Positions 1 through 5,250 of a DNA stretch of 7,030 nt are shown here, in pieces (position 1 is the first letter of the stretch; each line of letters starts with the position of its first letter). The notes beneath the pieces are model-generated. The model worked only from the letters and a program-made list of their open reading frames with translations. It was not told the origin of the DNA and searched no databases. The stretch is taken from contig JAQSXU010000167.1 of NCBI GenBank assembly GCA_029256485.1, positions 1 to 7,030 on the forward strand. The letters run 5' to 3'. Source of the stretch: Clostridiaceae bacterium. Its GTDB lineage: Bacteria > Bacillota_A > Clostridia > Clostridiales > Clostridiaceae. Position numbers and translations under genes: made by a program.

Positions 1-94
1 TAAGGAAATTAAACATAAGGGACAGAGTGAATCTCAGGCAATTGACTTTGTTAAGCAGACCATTAATAAATTGGAATCAAAGAATATACTATAG
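1..94 (+). CDS. 3' end of an unidentified gene (partial)
   Basis: An open frame enters from the left edge (first full codon at base 2) and stops at TAG 92-94, giving about 30 C-terminal residues. They are polar and charged, look helical, and end in ...NKLESKNIL. No family can be named from so short a tail. A soluble protein or the C-terminal helix of a regulator would both fit. The next gene starts 39 bases later with its own strong ribosome binding site and no terminator in between, so the two could be co-transcribed. Confidence 0.5.
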   Translation, partial: KEIKHKGQSESQAIDFVKQTINKLESKNIL

Positions 95-133
95 TGGCAC
101 CGGATTAAAATTAACTAATGGAGGAATACTATT

Positions 134-496
134 ATGAAATTTTGCTGGAGTACATTAATGGTTAAAAATCTTGAGAAATCTTTAAAATTTTACACTGACA
201 TAGTGGGCCTTAATATAAACAGAAGATTCAATGCAGGGCCGGGAGTTGCAATTGCATTTTTAGGTGATGGTGAAACAAAGATTGAACTGATTCACAATGA
301 AGCATTGAAAGAAGTAAATTATGGTCATGATATTTCATTTGGATTTGAAGTGAATTCAGTAGATGAAATGATAACCTTTGTTAAAGAAAAAGGTATGGAT
401 ATTGAAAGCGGACCATTTCAGCCAAATCCGCACACCAGGTTTTTCTATGTATTAGATCCAGATGGATTAAAAATTCAGTTTGTAGAAAATATATAA
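134..496 (+). CDS. VOC (glyoxalase/bleomycin-resistance fold) family protein
   Basis: This is a 120-residue single-module VOC protein, the usual length for a chain that dimerises to form its active site. Family marks visible are the N-terminal strand and helix VKNLEKSLKFYTDIVGL (10-26), the central strand TKIELIH (48-54), the second-half helix start NSVDEM (74-79) and the C-terminal DPDGLKIQFVE (108-118). Aligned by eye to E. coli glyoxalase I, of the four metal ligands only the central Glu (E51) remains; the others fall on W5, S68 and Q115. That argues against a classical Ni/Zn glyoxalase I, and the protein may bind a ligand or antibiotic, or act on another substrate. GGAGGA at 120-125 sets the ATG start at 134. 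Two terminators follow. The substrate is unknown. Confidence 0.85.
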   Translation: MKFCWSTLMVKNLEKSLKFYTDIVGLNINRRFNAGPGVAIAFLGDGETKIELIHNEALKEVNYGHDISFGFEVNSVDEMITFVKEKGMDIESGPFQPNPHTRFFYVLDPDGLKIQFVENI

Positions 497-502
497 TAGT
501 TA

Positions 503-530
503 AAGCATCTTCCATGGAAGGTGCTTTTAA
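503..530 (+). terminator. Rho-independent terminator after the VOC gene
   Basis: An 11-bp stem (503-513 with 516-526, one G:T pair) closes on a very tight loop and runs into TTTT. It begins six bases after the VOC stop codon. Its right arm, GGAAGGTGCTTTT, recurs in the terminator at 6192-6217. Confidence 0.8.
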
Positions 531-549
531 GCACCATAAATAATATATT

Positions 550-587
550 ACAGGCAGTCAGAAGATAGAATCTGGCTGTCTGTTTTT
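550..587 (+). terminator. Second, tandem Rho-independent terminator
   Basis: A 13-bp stem (550-562 with 571-583, two G:T pairs) with an 8-base loop is followed by a T run to 587. Together with the hairpin just upstream it insulates the VOC gene from the MerR-type promoter at 629. Confidence 0.8.
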
Positions 588-628
588 ATATGAAGATAAA
601 AAGTTTCAAAAAAAATTCTTAATATATC

Positions 629-659
629 TTGACTTAGAGTTAACTCAAAGGACTATAAT
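629..659 (+). promoter_or_regulatory. MerR-type promoter and operator A (cupin-CMD unit)
   Basis: The -35 TTGACT (629-634) and a perfect -10 TATAAT (654-659) are separated by 19 bp, the over-long spacer typical of MerR-activated promoters. Inside it lies the dyad CTTAGAGTTAACTCAAAG (633-650), with 8 of 9 pairs matching about its centre. The same dyad with one base changed occurs at 5170-5187 in front of the DUF362 gene. The obvious candidate ligand is the MerR protein encoded at 4385-4789; binding is inferred. Confidence 0.85.
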
Positions 660-674
660 CATCACTGATAAAGG

Positions 675-699
675 AAATAATGAATGCATTTCATTATTT
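675..699 (+). promoter_or_regulatory. Perfect hairpin in the 5' leader
   Basis: A 10-bp perfect stem (675-684 with 690-699) with a 5-base TGCAT loop lies about ten bases after the expected transcription start of promoter A and just before the AAGGAG at 704. The arms are AT-rich and only a few T residues follow, so it is a weak terminator at best. It could stabilise the mRNA 5' end or act as a second operator. Confidence 0.5.
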
Positions 700-718
700 T
701 ATTAAGGAGATAATATTA

Positions 719-769
719 GTGAGTTTCAAAATGTTTGTACCTATAAGAAAGGATGATAATAATGAATAA
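719..769 (+). CDS. Short leader ORF (16 codons, GTG start)
   Basis: AAGGAGATAATA (704-715) is an excellent ribosome binding site, identical over 12 bases to that of the DUF362 gene (5237-5248), but the cupin start is 47 bases further on. The codon it serves is GTG 719, opening a 16-codon frame (MSFKMFVPIRKDDNNE) whose stop at 767-769 overlaps the cupin ATG in another frame. It may be a translated leader coupled to the cupin, or the fused ends of a deleted first gene. No homologue is recognised. Confidence 0.35.
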   Translation: MSFKMFVPIRKDDNNE

Positions 770-1181
770 TGATTTAAGTAATAGTGTGATTTTTCCAAAG
801 GGAGAAAAACTTCCGGAGATATTTAGTAAGAACTTTATTGGTCAGGCATGGTTACAAATGCTTGTGATGCCTGGAACAGAATATAATTGCCCTATTGGCA
901 ATGTAACCTTTGAACCTGGCTGCCGCAACAACTGGCATAAGCATGCAGGCGGTCAGATTCTTCTGGTTACAGGGGGAAGAGGCTGGTACCAGGAAGAAGG
1001 AAATCCGGCTCAGGAACTTCATCCTGGTGATGTGGTAAAAATACCTGCAAATGTGAAGCACTGGCATGGTGCTGCAAAAGACAGCTGGTTTGTACATCTT
1101 TCAGTAGAGACAAATGTGCAGACTGGTCCAGCAGTTTGGCTGGAGCCGGTATCAGATGAAGATTACAATAAATTAAAATAA
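762..1181 (+). CDS. Cupin-domain protein (TM1459 / bacterial cupin hydroxynitrile-lyase-like)
   Basis: A single-domain cupin of 139 residues, a small cytoplasmic beta-barrel that binds one metal. Cupin motif 1 is GCRNNWHKHAGGQILLVTGG (residues 53-72 from this start), with ligands H59, H61 and Q65. Motif 2 is HPGDVVKIPANVKHWHGA (87-104), with H100 as the fourth ligand. The His-His-Gln-His set and the EPG, HPGDVV and KHWHGA wording match the Mn-dependent cupin group that includes the Granulicella hydroxynitrile lyase; the true substrate here is unknown. Start choice: an ATG at 753 overlaps the ribosome binding site AAAGGA (748-753), so ATG 762, eight bases after it, is preferred. The CMD gene follows after 94 bases, a frequent pairing. 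Sampled rows are about 50% GC, richer than the genes downstream. Confidence 0.85.
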   Translation: MNNDLSNSVIFPKGEKLPEIFSKNFIGQAWLQMLVMPGTEYNCPIGNVTFEPGCRNNWHKHAGGQILLVTGGRGWYQEEGNPAQELHPGDVVKIPANVKHWHGAAKDSWFVHLSVETNVQTGPAVWLEPVSDEDYNKLK

Positions 1182-1188
1182 TTTGAGA

Positions 1189-1251
1189 ATGAGGCAGATG
1201 GCGGTTATCGCTGTGCAGCAGCGTTATGATATGGACAAATCTGTAAAATAA
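1189..1251 (+). CDS. Short ORF in the cupin-CMD gap (20 codons)
   Basis: The frame runs ATG 1189 to TAA 1251 and encodes MRQMAVIAVQQRYDMDKSVK. No good ribosome binding site precedes it, apart from weak coupling to the cupin stop at 1181. It is GC-richer at its start than the surrounding spacer, and may be a scrap of a deleted gene or simply chance. No family is recognised. Confidence 0.15.
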   Translation: MRQMAVIAVQQRYDMDKSVK

Positions 1252-1275
1252 AGATTTTGTAAAGGGATGTGTGTC

Positions 1276-2025
1276 ATGAATAGAATAGAAAATAGTGAAA
1301 AAATACAAAAGCAATTGTGGGAAAAAGAAAATAATGCTTTAAAGATCACAGACCCTGAATTTGATGAAGTAATGAAGCGGTTTATATATGGTGAGGTATG
1401 GCAGCATGGAAACATAGAGGCAAAGCTCCGTGAACTGGTGACAATTGTAGTCAATATCACAAATTTCAATATGGAACAGTGTGCAGAACATATTGAAGCT
1501 GCACTGAATATTGGCGCTTCTCCAGTTGAAGTAAAAGAGACATTGTATCAATGTGCTCCATATATTGGATTTTCAAAGGTTGAAAAAGCTGTTATTACTG
1601 CAAATCAGGTATTTGAAAAAAATGGAATAAAGCATCCTATAGAGGAACAGTCCACAACTACAGAAGATAACAGACTGGATAAGGGAATTGCTGTGCAGAA
1701 AACCATCTTTGGTGACCATAATATTGAGGCCATGAGGGCTAACGCACCGGACAATCTTAAACATATTCAGGATTATCTTTCCGGTTTCTGTTTTGGTGAT
1801 ACCTATACCAGAAAGGGACTGAATCTGAAAACAAGAGAAATTATAACTTTCAGTATCATTGCAGCCCTGTGAGGCTGCGAAAATCAGCTCCGTGCACATA
1901 TTCAAGGAAATGCTGCAGTAGGAAATGATAAACAAGTCTTGCTGGATGTTATAACACAGTGCATGCCATATATTGGATTTCCAAGAACATTAAATGCAAT
2001 TGCATGCATAAATGAAATATTATAG
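1276..2025 (+). pseudogene. Two-domain carboxymuconolactone decarboxylase (CMD/AhpD-like) gene interrupted by TGA
   Basis: Reads as one 249-residue double CMD protein except for TGA at 1870-1872 (codon 199). Domain 1 carries ELVTIVVNITN (53-63), EQCAEHIEAALNIG (67-80) and QCAPYIGF (92-99). After the stop the frame stays open for 50 codons with the second domain's signature: GCENQLRAHIQGN, then QCMPYIGFPRTLNAI, ending at TAG 2023-2025. From memory, relatives have Gly-Gly-Cys-Glu here, so one G-to-T change (GGA to TGA) explains the lesion. CMD proteins are helical oligomers acting as decarboxylases or peroxidase-like enzymes; no AhpD-type CxxC pair is visible. The start is taken at ATG 1276, eight bases after AAAGGGA (1261-1267), not ATG 1267, which overlaps that site. 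Selenocysteine or readthrough is possible but less likely. The truncated 198-residue product may still be made. Confidence 0.8.
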
Positions 2026-2044
2026 TCATAATGTTGAATAAAAG

Positions 2045-2077
2045 AAAGTGGTATGAAAATTTCATACTGCTTTTTTT
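2045..2077 (+). terminator. Rho-independent terminator after the CMD gene
   Basis: A stem of about 13 bp (2045-2057 with 2061-2073, two G:T pairs) runs into seven T residues (2071-2077), 19 bases after the TAG at 2025. It closes the cupin-CMD unit. Confidence 0.8.
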
Positions 2078-2106
2078 AGGGGACAATTAATATGAAGAAT
2101 TAAACC

Positions 2107-2160
2107 CAGTGTTTCCATTGTTTCTGCCAGAAGAGTAGGGACAACCATAGTATAACACTG
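2107..2160 (+). repeat. Inverted repeat upstream of the DUF3737 gene
   Basis: CAGTGTT (2107-2113) is exactly mirrored by AACACTG (2154-2160), and the interior holds a near-palindrome TTCTGCCAGAA. A -10-like TATAAC (2151-2156) lies in the right arm, but no convincing -35 is seen 16-19 bp upstream. It could be a regulatory RNA fold, an operator flanking a promoter, or chance. The rest of 2078-2197 shows no gene. Confidence 0.3.
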
Positions 2161-2197
2161 CATAAAAAAATTAAATAAATAGAGAGGATTGATTATA

Positions 2198-3043
2198 ATG
2201 AAATTAATAGAAAAAGGGACATTTGAAGGGGAACGCCCATTATTTAAGTCTTTTAATGTACAAATAAAGGACAGTGAATTTTTACCGGGGGAATCTGCAG
2301 TTAAAGAGAGTGGAAATGTGAAAGTGTTAAATTGTAATTTCTCAGGTAAATACCCATTTTGGCATAACAAAAATGTAGAAATTGAACACAGCTATTTTTC
2401 AGATGGCAGCCGTGCTGCTATTTGGTACACAAGTGATGTGTTAATGAGTAATTGTAAGGTTGATGCACCTAAGATTTTTAGAGATGCTCAGAATATTACC
2501 ATTAATAATACTATAATGGATACAGAAGAAACCCTGTGGGATTGTAAAAATGTTAAAATATCCGATTCTGAATTTAAAGGTAATTATTTATTACTGCACG
2601 GTGCCAATATAGAACTTAATAATTTTAAATTACATGGAAATTACTCCTTCCAGCATGTAAAAAAAGGTGTTGTGAGAAATTGTATTATAATATCTAAAGA
2701 TGCTTTTTGGAATACTGAAGATATAACGGTATATGATTCTGTTTTGGATGGAGAATATCTTGGATGGTATTCTAAAAATCTAAAACTTGTTAATTGTAAA
2801 ATCAGCGGAACGCAGCCATTGTGTTATGCAGAAAACTTAGTATTAGAAAATTGCCAAATGATTGATACTGACTTAGGCTTTGAGTATTCTACAGTTCAGG
2901 CTGACATTACAAATATAGTTGGCAGTGTGAAAAATCCAATCAGCGGTGTTATAAAAGCAAAAGGTATTAAGGAGCTTATACTGGACGACCCCAAATTAGA
3001 TTATTCCAAAACTAAAATTATTACTGAAGCTGATATTAAATAA
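2198..3043 (+). CDS. DUF3737 family right-handed beta-helix protein
   Basis: A 281-residue protein matching DUF3737 in its opening (LIEKGTFEGERPLF) and overall layout. From about residue 40 to 230 it is built of roughly 20-residue coils, each with an N-V-x-I/L-x-N/D-C/S pattern followed by a turn containing Gly and Trp or Phe (for example NVKVLNCNFSGKYPFWH, NVKISDSEFKGNY, NLKLVNCKISG, NLVLENCQM). This is the signature of a right-handed parallel beta-helix. No signal peptide or membrane segment is seen, so it is probably cytoplasmic. The family has no established reaction. GAGAGG (2182-2187) points to ATG 2198; a TTG at 2189 would touch that site. The PLP enzyme begins 19 bases after the stop, so the two are probably one operon, an arrangement I recall as recurrent in Clostridia. 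The gene is AT-rich (sampled rows about 28-32% GC). Confidence 0.85.
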   Translation: MKLIEKGTFEGERPLFKSFNVQIKDSEFLPGESAVKESGNVKVLNCNFSGKYPFWHNKNVEIEHSYFSDGSRAAIWYTSDVLMSNCKVDAPKIFRDAQNITINNTIMDTEETLWDCKNVKISDSEFKGNYLLLHGANIELNNFKLHGNYSFQHVKKGVVRNCIIISKDAFWNTEDITVYDSVLDGEYLGWYSKNLKLVNCKISGTQPLCYAENLVLENCQMIDTDLGFEYSTVQADITNIVGSVKNPISGVIKAKGIKELILDDPKLDYSKTKIITEADIK

Positions 3044-3062
3044 TTTATGAGGAGGATTTGAT

Positions 3063-4229
3063 TTGAAGTATAATTTTGACGAAATAATTGATAGAAGAAA
3101 TACAAATAGTGTTAAATGGGACATGTCTAAAGAAGAAGATATTTTACCAATGTGGATAGCTGATATGGATTTTAAAACAGCAGATCCAATTATTAAAGCC
3201 TTAGAAAAAAGGGTACAGCATGGGATTTTCGGATATGCAGGCATTCCTGCTGCTTATTATGAGGCTGAGGTAAGCTGGTGGGATAGAAGACATAACTTTA
3301 AAATAAAAAAAGAATGGATAGAAGTCAGTACTGGTGTAATACCATCACTTTCTGCTATTGTTCAGGCTTTCACAGAACCTGGAGATAAGGTTCTGATTCA
3401 ATCACCGGTTTATAACTACTTTAATACTTCTATAACAAATAATAAATGTGAAATTGTATTAAATGAATTAAAATACAATGGTGAACACTATGAAATAGAT
3501 TTTGATGATTTCGAAAAAAAGGCTTCAGATACAAAAGTGAAAATTTTTATTTTATGCAGTCCTCATAATCCCGTTGGCAGGGTCTGGAGTAAAAATGAGC
3601 TTATGCGGTTAGGTGAAATATGTATCAAGCATAATGTATTGGTTGTGGTTGATGAAGCTCATAGAGATTTAGTATATAGAGGTAATAAGCATATTCCTTT
3701 TGCATCAATCAGTGAAGAGTTTTTAATGAACTCCATTACCTGTACAGCACCCAGCAAAACCTTTAATATTGCAGGCCTTAAAACATCAAATATAATAACA
3801 GCTAATGAGGGTTACAGAAAAAAAGTAAACCGCTCACTGAATATTAATGAAGCTATAGAACCCAATGCTTTTGGAATTGAGGCTTTAATTGCTGCCTATA
3901 ATGAGGGAGAGCACTGGTTAAATCAGTTATTGGATTATTTAGAAGGAAACCGGGACTATTTAATTACTTTCCTTAATGAGAGGATTCCCAAGCTGAAGGC
4001 TGTTAAACCTGAGGCTACTTATTTAATATGGATCAATTGCAGAAGCCTTTGTATTAGCTCAAAGGAGCTTAGTAAAAAAATTCTTGAGCAAGGTCATATG
4101 ATAATTAATGATGGAGTCACATATGGAGAAGCAGGAGAAGGTTTTATTAGAATAAATATAGCATGTCCAAGAAAATTATTGATAGATGGATTAGAAAGGT
4201 TAGAAAAAGTTGTGACAAACCTGACTTAA
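3063..4229 (+). CDS. MalY/PatB-type pyridoxal-phosphate aminotransferase / C-S lyase
   Basis: A fold-type I PLP enzyme of 388 residues, normal for the MalY/PatB branch. Members typically cleave cystathionine or cysteine conjugates (beta C-S lysis) or transaminate. The N-terminus YNFDEIIDRRNTNSVKWD and LPMWIADMDF are branch hallmarks. PLP-site residues visible are Y117 in SPVYNYF (ring stacking), N169 in SPHNPVGR, D197 in VVDEAHRD (pyridine nitrogen), the Schiff-base lysine K232 in APSKTFNIAGLKTSN, and the substrate-carboxylate arginine R363 in GFIRINIACP. All key residues are present, so the enzyme looks active. The start is TTG 3063: GAGGAGG (3049-3055) lies seven bases before it and the family begins at this point. 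It is probably co-transcribed with the DUF3737 gene. The substrate cannot be read from the sequence. Confidence 0.92.
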   Translation: MKYNFDEIIDRRNTNSVKWDMSKEEDILPMWIADMDFKTADPIIKALEKRVQHGIFGYAGIPAAYYEAEVSWWDRRHNFKIKKEWIEVSTGVIPSLSAIVQAFTEPGDKVLIQSPVYNYFNTSITNNKCEIVLNELKYNGEHYEIDFDDFEKKASDTKVKIFILCSPHNPVGRVWSKNELMRLGEICIKHNVLVVVDEAHRDLVYRGNKHIPFASISEEFLMNSITCTAPSKTFNIAGLKTSNIITANEGYRKKVNRSLNINEAIEPNAFGIEALIAAYNEGEHWLNQLLDYLEGNRDYLITFLNERIPKLKAVKPEATYLIWINCRSLCISSKELSKKILEQGHMIINDGVTYGEAGEGFIRINIACPRKLLIDGLERLEKVVTNLT

Positions 4230-4266
4230 AATCAATGGAAACTGTTTTATTGATTAATATAAATCA

Positions 4267-4295
4267 CTTTATTCAGTGTACTGGTCGCATATAAT
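4267..4295 (+). promoter_or_regulatory. Possible promoter of the merR gene
   Basis: A perfect TATAAT (4290-4295) lies 90 bases before the merR start. The best -35 at 17 bp, CTTTAT (4267-4272), is poor, and no TGn extension is present. None of the dyads seen at the three MerR-type promoters occurs here, so autoregulation from this site is not supported. Confidence 0.35.
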
Positions 4296-4305
4296 TTTAT
4301 GCGGC
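4284..4305 (+). terminator. Weak hairpin between the PLP-enzyme and merR genes
   Basis: An 8-bp stem (4284-4291 with 4298-4305, one G:T pair) is followed by a broken T-rich stretch (ATTCTTATCT). It may be a weak terminator for the DUF3737-aminotransferase unit. It overlaps the -10-like TATAAT listed separately. Confidence 0.35.
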
Positions 4306-4384
4306 TATTCTTATCTAAATATAAAGCAGAATAAACATCCGTGAGAAATAATAAAGTCTTAGAAATTCAGGAGGAGTAATTAAA

Positions 4385-4789
4385 ATGACAATAAAAGAGG
4401 TATCAGAGAAAACAGGCATTTCAATAGATAACCTGCGCTATTATGAAAGAATAGGTTTAATTCCATCAGTTCCAAGAACAGAGTCAGGGATCCGAAATTA
4501 TGATGAAATGTCAGTAAGCTGGATTGAGTTTGCCATGAAGTTTAAAAAAGCAGGGGTGTCGCTGGAGGCTATTCATGAATATATGAATCTTGCCATGCAG
4601 GGCGAGTCAACAAAGGAGGAAAGACGGAAGATACTCCTTGAAACAAAACAGGGACTGGAAAGAAAAATGCATGATATAAAGGAAACTCTGGATGTTATTA
4701 ATTACAAAATAGATACTTATGATAAGAAGTGCGGGCCTATTACAAATGAATTGATAGCTTCTTGGAAAGCAAGTAAAAAAGAAAAGTAA
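4385..4789 (+). CDS. MerR-family transcriptional regulator (AdhR/NmlR-like)
   Basis: A 134-residue MerR protein. The N-terminal winged helix-turn-helix (1-70) reads TIKEVSEKTGISIDNLRYYERIGLIP (2-27), then the wing RTESGIRNYDE (31-41) and WIEF...KKAGVSLEAIHEY (46-66). The dimerisation coiled coil spans about 75-112, followed by a short charged tail with no effector domain. The wording LRYYERxGLIP...SGIRxYDE...WIEF is that of the AdhR/NmlR group, which answers aldehydes, electrophiles or nitrosative stress. That group's conserved Cys at about position 52 is replaced by K52; the only cysteine is C116 in YDKKCGP. MerR proteins act by untwisting promoters with 19-20 bp spacers, and three such promoters lie in this window. 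GGAGGA is at 4371-4376, and ATG 4385 fits. A new promoter starts eight bases after the stop. Confidence 0.92.
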   Translation: MTIKEVSEKTGISIDNLRYYERIGLIPSVPRTESGIRNYDEMSVSWIEFAMKFKKAGVSLEAIHEYMNLAMQGESTKEERRKILLETKQGLERKMHDIKETLDVINYKIDTYDKKCGPITNELIASWKASKKEK

Positions 4790-4796
4790 AAAGTAC

Positions 4797-4827
4797 TTGA
4801 CCTGAACCTGAGTTAAGGATTTATAGT
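4797..4827 (+). promoter_or_regulatory. MerR-type promoter B (in front of the flavodoxin remnant)
   Basis: TTGACC (4797-4802) and TATAGT (4822-4827) are 19 bp apart, the same geometry as promoters A and C. The dyad sits at the same offset (4801-4818), but its half sites are CCTGAAC and GTTAAGG around an asymmetric centre, clearly different from the CTTxGAGTT dyad of A and C. It may be a lower-affinity site for the adjacent MerR protein or a target of a different MerR regulator. It now faces a broken gene. Confidence 0.75.
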
Positions 4828-4868
4828 TATTATTCCGTTGAAAAACAGACAACTGGTAAAAAATATAA

Positions 4869-5068
4869 TTTATTGAAGGTGCAAAAGAAGCAGGACATGA
4901 TGTACTTCGTTTTGATGCAGCCTTTGAAGAGGTAAAACCATGTCTGGCATGTGAATATTGTGCAAGCCATCAGGAAAGTTGTTTGCAACAGGATGTCCGG
5001 TAAGGGAAGTAATTGAACAGATCGGTTTTCCAAACCAGGCATATGAACTGGGGATAAATATAAAATAA
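4869..5068 (+). pseudogene. Remnant of an iron-sulfur flavodoxin-family (NADPH-dependent FMN reductase-like) gene
   Basis: Two pieces of one family are joined out of frame. From 4869 the frame reads FIEGAKEAGHDVLRFDAAF, then KPCLACEYC and ESCLQQD, the early region of flavodoxin-family proteins with a Cys cluster. It hits TAA at 5001-5003. In the next frame over, from about 4985, it reads GCPVREVIEQIGFPNQAYEL and ends at TAA 5066-5068, the usual C-terminus. The central part, about 90 residues judging by typical family length, is missing. The N-terminus with the glycine-rich FMN loop is also gone: TAA 4866-4868 stands just before FIEGA and no start or ribosome binding site remains. The promoter at 4797 is intact. 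Both ends read cleanly, so the deletions look recent. No functional protein is expected. Confidence 0.8.
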
Positions 5069-5084
5069 TTTAATTGACAGATAG

Positions 5085-5134
5085 AAGCTCTAATTGTTAT
5101 TTATGAAAATTATAAATAGCAATTAGAGTTTTTT
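5085..5134 (+). terminator. Strong Rho-independent terminator
   Basis: A 17-bp stem (5088-5104 with 5112-5128, one wobble) with a 7-base loop is followed by TTTTTT. It ends the flavodoxin remnant's transcript and insulates promoter C. Confidence 0.85.
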
Positions 5135-5165
5135 GCTAATTATAAAACGTTTTTTTAAATTATCC

Positions 5166-5196
5166 TTGACTTGGAGTTAACTCAAAGGAATAAACT
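5166..5196 (+). promoter_or_regulatory. MerR-type promoter and operator C (DUF362 gene)
   Basis: TTGACT (5166-5171) and TAAACT (5191-5196, 4 of 6 to consensus) are 19 bp apart. The dyad CTTGGAGTTAACTCAAAG (5170-5187) matches operator A at 17 of 18 bases and lies at the same offset from the -35. The weaker -10 suggests tighter dependence on an activator than at promoter A. Confidence 0.85.
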
Positions 5197-5250
5197 AAAT
5201 TTATAGGCAGTAGTTAAAATGTCTGAAATTGAATAAAAGGAGATAATAGT

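Noticed and set aside
967..1314. Reverse-strand open frame antisense to the cupin gene
   Set aside because: It is a shadow of a conserved gene with intact metal ligands, and no ribosome binding site or family supports it.
1873..1889. Short stem after the TGA as a SECIS element
   Set aside because: Only about 5 bp, starting right at the stop codon with its loop too near the UGA; it does not look like a bacterial SECIS.
2062..2370. Reverse-strand frame with a protein-like stretch (YTMVVPTLLAETMETLGLI) over 2100-2160
   Set aside because: Most of it is antisense to the DUF3737 gene, its end runs through the terminator hairpin, and it has no recognisable family. A relic cannot be excluded but is not supported.
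4230..4255. AATCAAT/ATTGATT hairpin right after the aminotransferase stop as a terminator
   Set aside because: A short AT-only stem with a long loop and no T run; too weak to call.
5219..5236. Five-codon ORF (MSEIE) before the DUF362 gene
   Set aside because: No ribosome binding site and too short to separate from chance.
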